Shown: positions 1 to 8,629 of the stretch, in pieces
Position numbering within the stretch: position 1 is the first letter of the stretch
How the letters are laid out: each line of letters starts with the position of its first letter
From: Dehalococcoidia bacterium
Lineage (GTDB): Bacteria; Chloroflexota; Dehalococcoidia; DSTF01; JALHUB01
DNA: 52,263 nt
NCBI GenBank assembly: GCA_030018455.1
Contig: JASEFU010000011.1
Span: forward strand, 1-52,263
Direction: 5' to 3'
Made by a program: the position numbers and the translations under genes
Notes under the pieces: generated by a model
Told to the model about the DNA's origin: nothing
Database searches by the model: none
Seen by the model: only the letters and a program-made list of their open reading frames with translations

Positions 1-1
1 G

Positions 2-28
2 CTCAAGAAACAAGCGGAAAGGGGGTGA
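2..28 (+). CDS. possible 3' end of a transposase (partial)
   Basis: An open frame of eight codons enters from the left edge and stops at TGA 26-28. Too little remains to identify the protein by itself. It is listed because the 27 bases after it closely match, in mirror orientation, those just after the transposase fragment at the right end of the window. By position it should be the last codons of a related insertion-sequence transposase reading into the window. It could equally be the tail of an unrelated gene. Confidence 0.3.
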   Translation, partial: LKKQAERG

Positions 29-55
29 GTGTACGGAATGTACCGGACGAGTACA
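29..55. mobile_element. putative IS terminal inverted repeat, left end
   Basis: Read from outside inward (minus strand) this begins TGTACTCGTCCGGTACATT. The right end of the window, read the same way, begins TGTACTCGTTCAGTACATT, 17 of 19 identical. The TG...CA ends and the position directly after a transposase-like stop fit an IS481/IS3-type terminus. The repeat contains its own short palindrome (TGTAC...GTACA). A target-site duplication cannot be judged because the rest of the element lies outside. Confidence 0.55.
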
Positions 56-122
56 GCGTCTTGAACGTAACAGATTTCACATATAGTATGAGTCGTGGTC
101 ACAGGCCTAGAAAGAAGCTTCG

Positions 123-626
123 TTGACTCTGGAAGCCGCCGAAGTCGAGCAGCTAATCTCCGAGTTCAAGCCCAACGACGGCGACCTGCTGGGGGCATTG
201 CACAAGCTCCAGGAGCATTACGGCTACATCCCCGTTGACGCCGTCCCCGCCATAGCGCGACGCTTCCGCACGACGCCCGCTCGCGTCTACGGCATGATCA
301 GCTTCTACGTTGAGTTCCGCACGACCCCGCCGCCCGAAGTCGCCATCGGCTGGTGCAGCGGCCCCGCCTGCCGGTTGAAGGGCAGCGCCAACATGCTGGC
401 CGCGCTGGAGGCCGTGCTCGGCATCAAACTGGGCGAGGACACTCCCGACGGCAAGATCGGCCTGCGCGAGGCGCAATGCGACGGTAGCTGCGTTGCCGCG
501 CCGCTACTCTACGTGAACGGCAAGGTGCGCGGACCGCTCACAGTCAGCGATGTCATCCGGTTGGCCAGAGAGCTCAAGCGCGACGGCGCGACCGGACGCG
601 GATCGCGGAAGAAGGCGGAATCGTGA
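123..626 (+). CDS. nuoE: NuoE-like thioredoxin-fold [2Fe-2S] subunit
   Basis: This is the 24-kDa-type [2Fe-2S] subunit of NADH-linked dehydrogenases (complex I NuoE, or the equivalent in NAD-linked hydrogenases and formate dehydrogenases). It pairs with the FMN/NADH-binding subunit and carries electrons from FMN. The N-terminal half has the helical NuoE pattern (LLGALHKLQEHYGYIP). The four cluster cysteines are C78, C83 (CSGPAC), C119 and C123 (CDGSC), the usual spacing. Length 167 aa is typical. The TTG start at 123 is the only credible one, because an in-frame TAG lies at 108-110. It overlaps the next gene by 4 bp (ATGA), so the two are translationally coupled. No other complex I genes are present, so the catalytic partner must be outside the window or elsewhere. 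Confidence 0.85.
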   Translation: MTLEAAEVEQLISEFKPNDGDLLGALHKLQEHYGYIPVDAVPAIARRFRTTPARVYGMISFYVEFRTTPPPEVAIGWCSGPACRLKGSANMLAALEAVLGIKLGEDTPDGKIGLREAQCDGSCVAAPLLYVNGKVRGPLTVSDVIRLARELKRDGATGRGSRKKAES

Positions 627-2488
627 TGGGCTACCAGGAGCTGCGGAAGGCGGCAGAAGAGGCCTGGAAAGCCGTCGAGGCGCCGGCGCGACCCCGCGTC
701 ACCGTTTCCGTCGCCACGTGCAGCATCGCCGCCGGCGTCGAGGACACGCTCGCTGAGCTGCGGGGCGAGATCAAGCGTCGAAAGCTTGAGATCGACATCG
801 GCATCACCGCCTGCAACGGGCTCTGCTACGAAGAGCCGCTTATCCGCATCACGAAGCCCGGCGGCAGCAGCGTGCTCTACGGCCGGGTCACCGCCGAGAG
901 GGTCGCGCAGCTTGTGGAGGAGGCGCTGGCGAAGGACGGGGTCTGCCGCGATCTGGCGGTAGCGGTCGTATCGGGGCCGGGCGCCGATAGCATTCCTTCC
1001 CTCGACGAGCTGCCCTTCTGGATACCCCAGGAGCGACGCCTCATGGCGCGGACCGGCGTCATCGACCCCGAGAACATCGACCACTACATCGCTAACGGCG
1101 GCTATTCGGGACTCGACGCCGTCCTGAGGGGCATGTCGCCGGAGGACGTGATCAAACAGGTGCTCGATTCGACCCTGCGCGGCCGCAGCGGCTCCGACTT
1201 CCCGACCGGACGTAAGTGGGAGTTCCTACGCACCGCGAAAGGCTCGCCGAAGTACCTCATCTGCAACGCTGACGAGGGCGACCCGGGCGCGTTCGTGAAC
1301 CGCGTGCTGCTTGAGGGCGACCCGCACGCTATTATCGAGGGCATGGCTATTGCCGCCCACGCTACGGGCGCGAGCTACGGCTTCATGTACCTGCGTCACG
1401 AGTACCCCCTCGCCTACACACGAGTGTGGACGGCGATCCGCCAGGCGCGGGAGCGCGGCCTGCTGGGCGACAACATACTGGGCAGCGGCCTCTCGTTCGA
1501 CATGGAGGTGGTGCGGGGCGCCGGCAGCTACGTGTGCGGCGAGGAGACGGGCCTGATCGCTTCCATCGAGGACTCGCGGGGCATGCCGAAGATCAGGCCT
1601 CCCTTCCCGGCGCAGTCCGGCGTCTTCGCGAAACCGACAAACGTCAACAATGTCGAGACCTACGCCGACGTCAGCCTCCTCTTCCGCAACGGGCTGGATG
1701 CGTACTGCTCCGTCGGGACGGAGCGCAACGCCGGCACCAAGATGTTCAGCCTCTCCGGCCACATACAGCGGGTCGGCGTCGTGGAAGTGCCCCTCGGCAC
1801 GCCCGTGGCCCGCCTGATCTACGAGATGGGCGGCGGCCTGCCGGCAGGCCGCGAACTCAAAGCTATTCAGCCCGGCGGCCCCCTGGCGGGAATCCTGCCT
1901 GCGGAGCTGACGCAGGGTCTGCCGCTGGAGCCGGAGGAGTTTCGACCCCACAACGTCCAGATGGGCGGCGGCGGCATCGTCATGGTCGACGATTCCGCCT
2001 GCATCGTCGACCTGTGCCTGCACTTCGAGCGCTTTGCCGAAGAGGAATCGTGCGGCCGCTGCACGACCTGTCGCGGCGGCACACAGCGGCTGGTCGATAT
2101 CTTGCGTCGCATCGCCAGGGGAGAAGGGCGCCCCGACGACATCGACAAGATGCGCCTCCTCGGCGACACGATGCGCTACGCCAACTGCGTCCACGGGCAG
2201 GCGGCGCCGACGGTGGTGATGAACACGCTCGAATTCTTCATGGACGAGCTCAAGGCGCACATCTTCGAGAAGCGCTGCCCGGCCCGAGTGTGTCGCGGCC
2301 TCATCCGCTACGAAGCGGCGGGCGAGAGCGACAAGCTGCCGGAGGCGGCGGCCATATGCCCCACCGAGGCCATCCTCAAGAGCGAGACCGGCAGCTATCA
2401 CATCAGCCAGGAGCGCTGCATCAAGTGCGGCGCCTGCCGCGAAATCGCCCCGGACGCTATACAGCTCGTCGACCAGCTCCCCTGCTGA
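623..2488 (+). CDS. nuoF: NuoF-like NADH/FMN subunit with extra ferredoxin domain
   Basis: A 621-aa FMN- and NADH-binding subunit of the NuoF/HoxF/HydB type. Order: N-terminal thioredoxin-like domain (TCSIAAG near 32, CNGLC near 68); the FMN/NADH domain with GRSGSDFPTGRKWEF (about 187), NADEGDPGAF (about 214) and GAGSYVCGEETG; the N3-type [4Fe-4S] site ESCGRCTTC (about 475) with the distal Cys in CVHGQ (about 522); and a C-terminal bacterial ferredoxin domain. The N-terminal domain has only three of four cysteines, as in other TCGIAAG-type proteins. The ferredoxin domain keeps CPTEA and CIKCGAC but has lost the other four cysteines, leaving ligands for one [4Fe-4S] cluster. The domain set is commoner in NAD-linked hydrogenase or formate dehydrogenase modules than in classical complex I. 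Confidence 0.87.
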   Translation: MMGYQELRKAAEEAWKAVEAPARPRVTVSVATCSIAAGVEDTLAELRGEIKRRKLEIDIGITACNGLCYEEPLIRITKPGGSSVLYGRVTAERVAQLVEEALAKDGVCRDLAVAVVSGPGADSIPSLDELPFWIPQERRLMARTGVIDPENIDHYIANGGYSGLDAVLRGMSPEDVIKQVLDSTLRGRSGSDFPTGRKWEFLRTAKGSPKYLICNADEGDPGAFVNRVLLEGDPHAIIEGMAIAAHATGASYGFMYLRHEYPLAYTRVWTAIRQARERGLLGDNILGSGLSFDMEVVRGAGSYVCGEETGLIASIEDSRGMPKIRPPFPAQSGVFAKPTNVNNVETYADVSLLFRNGLDAYCSVGTERNAGTKMFSLSGHIQRVGVVEVPLGTPVARLIYEMGGGLPAGRELKAIQPGGPLAGILPAELTQGLPLEPEEFRPHNVQMGGGGIVMVDDSACIVDLCLHFERFAEEESCGRCTTCRGGTQRLVDILRRIARGEGRPDDIDKMRLLGDTMRYANCVHGQAAPTVVMNTLEFFMDELKAHIFEKRCPARVCRGLIRYEAAGESDKLPEAAAICPTEAILKSETGSYHISQERCIKCGACREIAPDAIQLVDQLPC

Positions 2489-2552
2489 TCGCTCTCCACG
2501 TACGACCCCGCTTGATGTAAAATGACGCCGACTCCATCGGCGAGGGAGCGCT

Positions 2553-5165
2553 TTGACCCCCATCCGGCGTCAGTACCTCGACATCAAGCGGCGGTATCCC
2601 CACGCGATCGTTCTCTTCCGTCTCGGGGACTTCTACGAGACGTTTGACGATGACGCGAAGCTGTGCGCGCGCGAGCTCGACATAACACTCACCTCCAAGC
2701 CGATGGGGAAGAACCTGCGTGTGCCGCTCGCCGGCATACCGTATCACGCGCTGGACACTTACCTCGCAAGGCTGGTGGGCAAGGGCTACAAGGTGGCGAT
2801 CTGCGAGCAGATGACCGACCCCGCGACGTCGAAGGGGCTGGTGGAGCGGGAGGTCGTGCGGGTGGTGACGCCGGGAACCGTGCTTGAAGGCCACATGCTC
2901 GACGAGCGGGCCAACAACTACCTCGTGGCGCTCGCGCGCGAGAGCGGCGACGAGAAGAGACCGTCGCGAGGAGCAACGCGGGGAGGGCGCGGTCCGGAAC
3001 AGGCGGGGATAGCGTACGTTGATATAAGCACCGGCGAGTTCGCGGTGGCGCAGCTCGATGCCGACGATGTGGCCGCCGAGCTTGCCCGCCTGCGTCCCGC
3101 CGAGCTGCTGCTGCCGGAGGGCGCGGAACCCGTCGCGTCGCCGGCGGCCGTCACCTACCTCGAGCCGTACTGGTTCGAGGTCGAGAACGCGCGCAGGGAG
3201 TTGATCGAGCACTTCCGGGTGGCGTCGCTGGAGGCGTTCGGGTGCGAGCGCCTGCCGCTGGCCGTCGCCGCCGCGGGCGCCGTGATCCACTACCTCAAGG
3301 AAAACCAGAAGGCGGCTCTTTCCATCGTTCACTCCCTTTCCACGTACAACGCGAGCGGGTCCATGCTGCTCGACGCTCAGGCGGCGCGCAATCTGGAGCT
3401 GTTCGAGGGAGGGCGCGACCGGCGGCCGGAGAACTCGCTCGCGGCGACGCTCGACCTGACGCGCAGCCCCCTGGGCGCCAGGCTGCTGCGTCGCTGGATA
3501 GGGCAGCCGCTACTAGACATAACACTGCTGCGCCGGAGGCAGGACGGCGTGGCGTGGTTCCACGAGAGCGCCCTCCGCCGGAGCAAGGCGGCCGAAGCGC
3601 TGGCGAAGATGCCGGACATCGAGCGCCTGGTGGCCCGCATAGGAAGCGGACTGGCAAGCCCGCGCGACCTGGTCGCGCTCAGGCGGGGACTCGAGCTCGT
3701 GCCCGAACTGCGGCAACTGCTTGAGGAAGGGGAAGGCGAGAGCGTCGTGGGAGAAATGCGCGAGCGCCTGCGGCCGCTTCCGGAAACCGCGGGGCTGATC
3801 GCGCAGGCGATAGAGGACGACCCGGCATCGACTTTCGACGAGGGCGGCGTCGTGCGGCGCGGCTTTTCCCCTGAGCTGGACCGCCTGAGGTCGGCGCTCG
3901 CCGGCGCCCGCGAATATCTGGCGGGCATGGAGTCGCGGGAAAAGGCGCGCACGGGGATTAAATCGCTGAAGGTGGGATACAACCGGGTCTTCGGTTACTA
4001 CATCGAAGTCAGCAAGGCAAACCTGGGCCTCGTGCCCGAGGACTACCAGCGGCGGCAGACGCTGGTGGGCGGCGAGCGCTTCGTGACCGACGAGCTGAAG
4101 GAGTACGAGAGCCGCGTGCTCGACGCCCGCGAGCGGATCAGCGAGCTGGAGTCGGCGGTCTTCCGTCAGGTGTGCAGCCAGGTGGCAGCCGCGAGCGAAC
4201 AGGTCCTCGCTGTGGCGCGCGCTATCGCCGAGACCGACGTTTGGATGGCGCTCGCCGAGGCGGCGGCCAGGTACGGCTATTGCCGGCCCGAGCTCACAGA
4301 AGGCGATGAGATCGTTATCCGGGACGGGCGTCACCCCGTGGTCGAGCGGGCGCTTGCTGCGGGCGCCTTCGTCCCCAACGACGCCGAACTCTCGAACAGC
4401 GAGACGCAGATCGTCGTCCTGACGGGCCCCAACATGGCGGGCAAGTCGACCTACATACGACAGGTGGCCCTCATCGTGCTCATGGCGCAGACCGGCAGCT
4501 ACGTGCCCGCCGCCTCCGCGCGCATAGGCCTGGTCGACCGCATCTTCACGCGCGTGGGTGCGCAGGAGGACATCGTCTCTGGCCAGTCGACCTTCATGGT
4601 GGAGATGCTGGAGACGGCCAATATCCTCAACAACGCGACGCCCCGGTCGCTTGTCGTCCTCGACGAGATCGGGCGCGGCACGAGCACGTACGACGGCCTC
4701 GCTATCGCGCGCGCCGTAGTCGAGCACCTGCATAACGTCGGCGCGCGGGCGGCGAAGACGCTCTTCGCGACCCACTTCCACGAGATGGTGGAGCTTGCGT
4801 CGTCGCTGCCGCGGGTGAAGAACTACAACGTGGCGGTAACGGAAGAAGGCGGCCGCGTGGTCTTCCTGCACCGGATCTTGCCCGGGGGCGCCGATAAGAG
4901 CTACGGCATTCACGTGGCGGAGTTGGCGGGACTCCCGAAAGCAGTACTGCAGCGGGCGCGCGAAGTGCTCGCGGCCCTCGAGTCAACCGACGGGCGTTCG
5001 CCCGTGGAGGGACGGCGCCGCCGCGAAGAGAGGCAGCAGTTGCCCCTGCTGGCGCCGCCCTCGAAGCTGCTGGAAGAGCTGGCAGACCTGGATATCGATT
5101 CGATGACTCCGCTGGAGGCGATTGCGCGACTTTACGAGCTGCGCGGACGGGCGCGGGAGGGATAG
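2553..5165 (+). CDS. mutS: DNA mismatch repair protein MutS
   Basis: MutS recognises mispaired bases and starts mismatch repair with MutL. The 870-aa protein has the N-terminal mismatch-binding domain with the Phe-x-Glu wedge (F27-Y28-E29 in GDFYE), connector, lever and clamp domains, then the ABC-type ATPase with Walker A TGPNMAGKST (about 624-633), Walker B VVLDEIGRGTS (about 700) and the FATHFHE switch. A charged Gly/Arg-rich insert (about 131-150) lies between domains I and II. Start is TTG 2553, supported by AGGGAG 8 bp upstream and by the conserved MTPxxxQYLxIK beginning. mutL lies 1.5 kb downstream on the same strand but is separated by an inverted protease gene. Confidence 0.97.
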   Translation: MTPIRRQYLDIKRRYPHAIVLFRLGDFYETFDDDAKLCARELDITLTSKPMGKNLRVPLAGIPYHALDTYLARLVGKGYKVAICEQMTDPATSKGLVEREVVRVVTPGTVLEGHMLDERANNYLVALARESGDEKRPSRGATRGGRGPEQAGIAYVDISTGEFAVAQLDADDVAAELARLRPAELLLPEGAEPVASPAAVTYLEPYWFEVENARRELIEHFRVASLEAFGCERLPLAVAAAGAVIHYLKENQKAALSIVHSLSTYNASGSMLLDAQAARNLELFEGGRDRRPENSLAATLDLTRSPLGARLLRRWIGQPLLDITLLRRRQDGVAWFHESALRRSKAAEALAKMPDIERLVARIGSGLASPRDLVALRRGLELVPELRQLLEEGEGESVVGEMRERLRPLPETAGLIAQAIEDDPASTFDEGGVVRRGFSPELDRLRSALAGAREYLAGMESREKARTGIKSLKVGYNRVFGYYIEVSKANLGLVPEDYQRRQTLVGGERFVTDELKEYESRVLDARERISELESAVFRQVCSQVAAASEQVLAVARAIAETDVWMALAEAAARYGYCRPELTEGDEIVIRDGRHPVVERALAAGAFVPNDAELSNSETQIVVLTGPNMAGKSTYIRQVALIVLMAQTGSYVPAASARIGLVDRIFTRVGAQEDIVSGQSTFMVEMLETANILNNATPRSLVVLDEIGRGTSTYDGLAIARAVVEHLHNVGARAAKTLFATHFHEMVELASSLPRVKNYNVAVTEEGGRVVFLHRILPGGADKSYGIHVAELAGLPKAVLQRAREVLAALESTDGRSPVEGRRRREERQQLPLLAPPSKLLEELADLDIDSMTPLEAIARLYELRGRAREG

Positions 5166-5170
5166 TCTCA

Positions 5171-5190
5171 CGTTTGCTGCGCCGCAAACG
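5171..5190. terminator. hairpin between convergent genes
   Basis: A perfect 7-bp stem CGTTTGC/GCAAACG with a 6-nt loop lies between the convergent mutS and protease stops. There is no good T-run on either side, so the call as a bidirectional terminator rests on position and symmetry. Confidence 0.45.
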
Positions 5191-5206
5191 GTCCGGGGAC
5201 GAGGCG

Positions 5207-6622
5207 TTAGTTCCTGGTTATGCCGCCCACGTTCACGCGGTAAGTGATCGGCGTCAAAGCTTTCGCGGCCTGGACGCGGCCCGCGCCGTCCCAGTTCGCG
5301 TAAATGCCGTCCGGCAGGTCTTGGGCGGTTCGGGTCAACTGCCCGGCAACTTGGTCAGGCAGGAGGTGCGGGTTCTTCGAGATGATGAGCGCCGCCGTGC
5401 CCGATACGAGCGCGGCCGAAAAAGAAGTGCCGCTGGCTGAGGCGTAAGGCTGGCTGCTGAGACAGGCGAAGATCTCGCCGCAAAGCTGTGACGGTATCGT
5501 GCTCACTATGTCGACGCCGGGCGCTGTCACATCCACTTCGGGTCCCCAGTTGCTGAAGGGCGCCTTTGTGTCGGGATTCCTGCGGTCGCTGGCGGAGACG
5601 GCGATGACGTTGTCGAGCCGGGCAGGGAAAGTGGTGCGCGAAGTGGCGGTGTTGCCGGCGGAAGCGACGATGACGACGCCATAGGTGTCGTGCGCCTCTG
5701 TCAGGGCGTCCTTCATCGTCAAAGATTCACTTTCGCCGCCGAAGCTGATGTTGATGACGTCGGCCCCCATCCTGGCTGCATACAGCACTCCCGCCGCCGC
5801 CGCCGAAGTGCTTCCCGCGCCGGTGCAGTCGAGCACCTTGACCGGCATGATCTTGACGCCGGGGGCGACGCCCGTGATCCCCAGACGGTTATCGCCCTGG
5901 CCGGCGATTACCCCTGCCGCAAAGGTGCCGTGCCCCGTGTCGTCGTCGATGTCGTTGTTTGGGGTAGCCCGGTAGCGACAGGACGGGCTGGTGCTGACGG
6001 CAAAGCTACAGCCATGAACGTCATCGACGCAGCCGTTGTCGTCGTCATCGCGGCGGTTCCCTTCGGTCTCGTCGGGGTTCGTCCATATGGCGGCGGCGAG
6101 ATCGGGGTGTTCTATGCCTACTCCCGTGTCGAGAACGGCGACGGTGACCGTGGGACTGCCGAGGGCGACGTCCCACGCCGCGGGTGCCTCTATCAGGTCG
6201 TAGTACCACTGCTGGCGCGTGGCGAAGAGCGGATCGTTGGGCGTGAGATCGGTGCGCACTATGTAGTTCGGCTCCGCGAACTCGACGCCGGGCAGCCTTT
6301 CGTACACTGCGATGGCTTCCCCAATGTTCGGTACACCCACGCGGGCAATCCCCAGCTCATCGATGCGGCCCAATTGCTGGTGACCGAGCGCCAAGTGCAC
6401 CGGGGCGTATGCCGCGGCCCTGACCGGCTCGCGGAATTTCACCAGTATCTCGCCGGGCACGGCATCGGAGGCGTCGAGAGCGAGGGCCGTCGAGGCGCCG
6501 GGGGCTCTGAGGATGTCGTGCGTGGCACCCCACAGTGATTCCGTCAGGCAGACTGCAAGAAAGAGAACCAGGAAGAAAAAGCGGCTCCTCGCGCGCGCCT
6601 TCACGCCTTTACCGTCTTCCAT
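5207..6622 (-). CDS. secreted S8 (subtilisin-like) serine protease
   Basis: A secreted subtilase of 471 aa. An N-terminal hydrophobic signal (about 13-31) is followed by a propeptide-like domain (GEILVKF to FAEPNYIV, about 57-122), as in fervidolysin-type subtilases, then the peptidase domain. The catalytic triad is complete: D165 (AVLDTG), H231 (TGHGT) and S400 (SGTSF), with oxyanion Asn N324 (SAGN). An Asp-rich loop (about 183-201) looks like the calcium-binding NPxExxxNxxDDDxNGxVDD segment of this family. There is no C-terminal anchor, so the enzyme is probably released. It is convergent with mutS and divergent from mutL, with no evident functional tie to repair. Substrate unknown. Confidence 0.93.
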   Translation of the reverse strand: MEDGKGVKARARSRFFFLVLFLAVCLTESLWGATHDILRAPGASTALALDASDAVPGEILVKFREPVRAAAYAPVHLALGHQQLGRIDELGIARVGVPNIGEAIAVYERLPGVEFAEPNYIVRTDLTPNDPLFATRQQWYYDLIEAPAAWDVALGSPTVTVAVLDTGVGIEHPDLAAAIWTNPDETEGNRRDDDDNGCVDDVHGCSFAVSTSPSCRYRATPNNDIDDDTGHGTFAAGVIAGQGDNRLGITGVAPGVKIMPVKVLDCTGAGSTSAAAAGVLYAARMGADVINISFGGESESLTMKDALTEAHDTYGVVIVASAGNTATSRTTFPARLDNVIAVSASDRRNPDTKAPFSNWGPEVDVTAPGVDIVSTIPSQLCGEIFACLSSQPYASASGTSFSAALVSGTAALIISKNPHLLPDQVAGQLTRTAQDLPDGIYANWDGAGRVQAAKALTPITYRVNVGGITRN

Positions 6623-6692
6623 TTCCGATCTGCTCGTACCATAACGTTCTCAGGGCGATTGCACAAGCGCGGCGTGCTACAATTGGCGGAAA

Positions 6693-8432
6693 ATGAGCAA
6701 GTCACTGCCCATCCGCAAACTCTCTCCCGAAACGGTGGCGAAGATCGCTGCTGGCGAAGTGATCGAGCGACCGGCCTCGGTGGTCAAGGAGCTGGTGGAG
6801 AACGCGCTCGACGCGGGGGCACGGCAGATACGTGTGGAGATCGGGCGCGGCGGCATCGATTTCATCAGGGTGAGCGACGACGGTTGCGGCATCGCCGCCG
6901 GCGACTTGCCCCTCGCCTTCGAGCGGCACGCCACGAGTAAGCTGCTAAGCGAGAGCGACCTGGAGCAGATAGCGACTCTCGGCTTCCGCGGGGAAGCGCT
7001 GCCGAGCATCGCCGCCGTCGCCGACGTGGAGATGACGTCGCGTCCCGCCATCGCCGATGCGGGGGCCGTCTTGCGGGCGACAGATGGAAGCGTCGTCGCG
7101 TGCGAGCCGGTCGGAACTCCGCCGGGCACGACCGTCACCGTAAGAGGCCTCTTTCGCCGCCAGCCGGCCCGCCTCAAGTTCCTGCGGTCGCCGCAGTCGG
7201 AGGCGGGGCAGATAGCGAACCTGACGGGCCACTACGCGCTCGCCTATCCGGAGGTGCGCTTCTCGCTGCTCACGGACGGCCGCCTGACGCTAAGCACCCC
7301 GGGCAGCGGGCGCCTCATCGAGGCTGCCGCAGGCGTTTACGGCTACCAGGTGGCGGAGCAACTGCTGCCGCTGCAAGACGACGAGCCAGACGAGGAAGCG
7401 CGGACTGCAGCCATCAGCGGCCTCGTCAGCCCGGCGGGCCTTTCGCGCGCCACCCGGAGCTACATCAGCCTCTTCATCAACCGCCGCTGGGTGCGGAACC
7501 GTCCCCTCGCCTTCGCCGTCGAGGAGGCGTACAGGGGCATGCTTATGGCAGGCCGCTACCCCATCGCCGTAATCGACCTTCGTATCCGCCCCTCGGAGGT
7601 GGACGTCAACGTGCACCCCGCGAAGACGGAGGTACGGCTGCGGCGCGAACGCGACGTTTTCTCGACGCTGCAGCGCAAGGTCCGGCGCACGATCTCGAAG
7701 TACTCGCCCATCCCCGACGTGTCGACCAAGGCCTGGTCTCCTTCCTGGCCGACGCGCGTGTCGCTGACCGAAGGCGAAGCGCGGCAGGAACGGATGCTTG
7801 ACGGGAGCCCAGAGGCGCGCGCGATGGGCGCGGGCCCGGCTGAACAGCCCGCGTTGACGCGTCAACTTCCCGTTCTACGCGCACTCGGACAGGTGGGGCT
7901 GACGTACGTCGCGGCAGAAGGGCCGCAGGGACTCTATCTCGTCGATCAGCACGCTGCCCACGAGCGCATCCTTTTCGAGCGCTTTCTCGCCGCCGGCAGC
8001 GTCCCTCCAGACAAGCAGGCCCTCCTCGAACCCGTCGCCGTCGAACTCTCCCTCAGACAGCGAGCGCTGATCTCGGAGCTGGCCGAGGCGCTGACCGAGC
8101 AGGGGTTTGTCATCGAGCCGTTCGGCGACAAGACCTGCCTGGTGCGCGCTGTGCCGGCAGCGCTCGGCGACAAAGACATCGCCGCTGCGGTGCTGCGGTT
8201 CCTCGACCTCCTGGAGGCTGAGGACAAAGCGGCAGACGGCCGCGAGCGGGTCGCGATGTCGCTTGCCTGCCACGGCGCCGTGCGGGCGGGGCAGGCGCTC
8301 AGCCCGGATGAGATGCGGGAGCTGCTGCGGCAGCTCGAAGAGACGCAATCGCCGGGGACGTGCCCGCACGGGCGTCCGACAATGATCCACCTCAGCGCGG
8401 ACGCCCTCGCGCGCGAGTTCCGCCGCCGCTAG
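6693..8432 (+). CDS. mutL: DNA mismatch repair protein MutL with endonuclease motif
   Basis: MutL couples mismatch recognition by MutS to strand incision. The 579-aa protein has the GHKL ATPase N-terminus (ENALDAGA about 36-43, DDGCGI about 62-67, GFRGEAL about 97-103), a variable linker (about 340-390) and the C-terminal dimerisation domain. The metal-binding endonuclease motif DQHAAHERILFE begins at D418, and the supporting ACHGAV (about 525) and CPHGRP (557-562) motifs are present. This is therefore the nicking type of MutL used by bacteria without MutH/Dam. ATG 6693 follows a purine-rich GGCGGAAA; a TACAAT box at 6678-6683 may belong to its promoter and would give a very short leader. Confidence 0.96.
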   Translation: MSKSLPIRKLSPETVAKIAAGEVIERPASVVKELVENALDAGARQIRVEIGRGGIDFIRVSDDGCGIAAGDLPLAFERHATSKLLSESDLEQIATLGFRGEALPSIAAVADVEMTSRPAIADAGAVLRATDGSVVACEPVGTPPGTTVTVRGLFRRQPARLKFLRSPQSEAGQIANLTGHYALAYPEVRFSLLTDGRLTLSTPGSGRLIEAAAGVYGYQVAEQLLPLQDDEPDEEARTAAISGLVSPAGLSRATRSYISLFINRRWVRNRPLAFAVEEAYRGMLMAGRYPIAVIDLRIRPSEVDVNVHPAKTEVRLRRERDVFSTLQRKVRRTISKYSPIPDVSTKAWSPSWPTRVSLTEGEARQERMLDGSPEARAMGAGPAEQPALTRQLPVLRALGQVGLTYVAAEGPQGLYLVDQHAAHERILFERFLAAGSVPPDKQALLEPVAVELSLRQRALISELAEALTEQGFVIEPFGDKTCLVRAVPAALGDKDIAAAVLRFLDLLEAEDKAADGRERVAMSLACHGAVRAGQALSPDEMRELLRQLEETQSPGTCPHGRPTMIHLSADALAREFRRR

Positions 8433-8540
8433 TCCACCCTTTCTTCCGGCTTCCCCTTCAGACACATACTTCCCACAGATAGGGTGACGGCAGAATCTGC
8501 ATTCGCTCCCGTCGGGCATCGCTATGACGAGAATCCCTCT

Positions 8541-8570
8541 CCCTTAAGGGTTCTCCCCTAAAGGACTCCC
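8541..8570. promoter_or_regulatory. CTTAAG palindrome plus CCCCTAAAGGACT element
   Basis: The 197-bp gap before the CAP-domain gene contains the perfect palindrome CCCTTAAGGG, followed by CCCCTAAAGGACTCCC. A very similar arrangement (CTTAAG, 6-7 bp, then CCCCTTAGGGACTACC) occurs upstream of the ECF sigma gene near 18314. Two copies with the same order and spacing ahead of surface-related genes suggest a shared regulator site. No matching factor is recognised. Confidence 0.35.
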
Positions 8571-8629
8571 CTGATCCGGTCGACAATTCCTAGGAAGCGG
8601 AACACGGAGAGGCGAAGGGAAGGGTGTCA

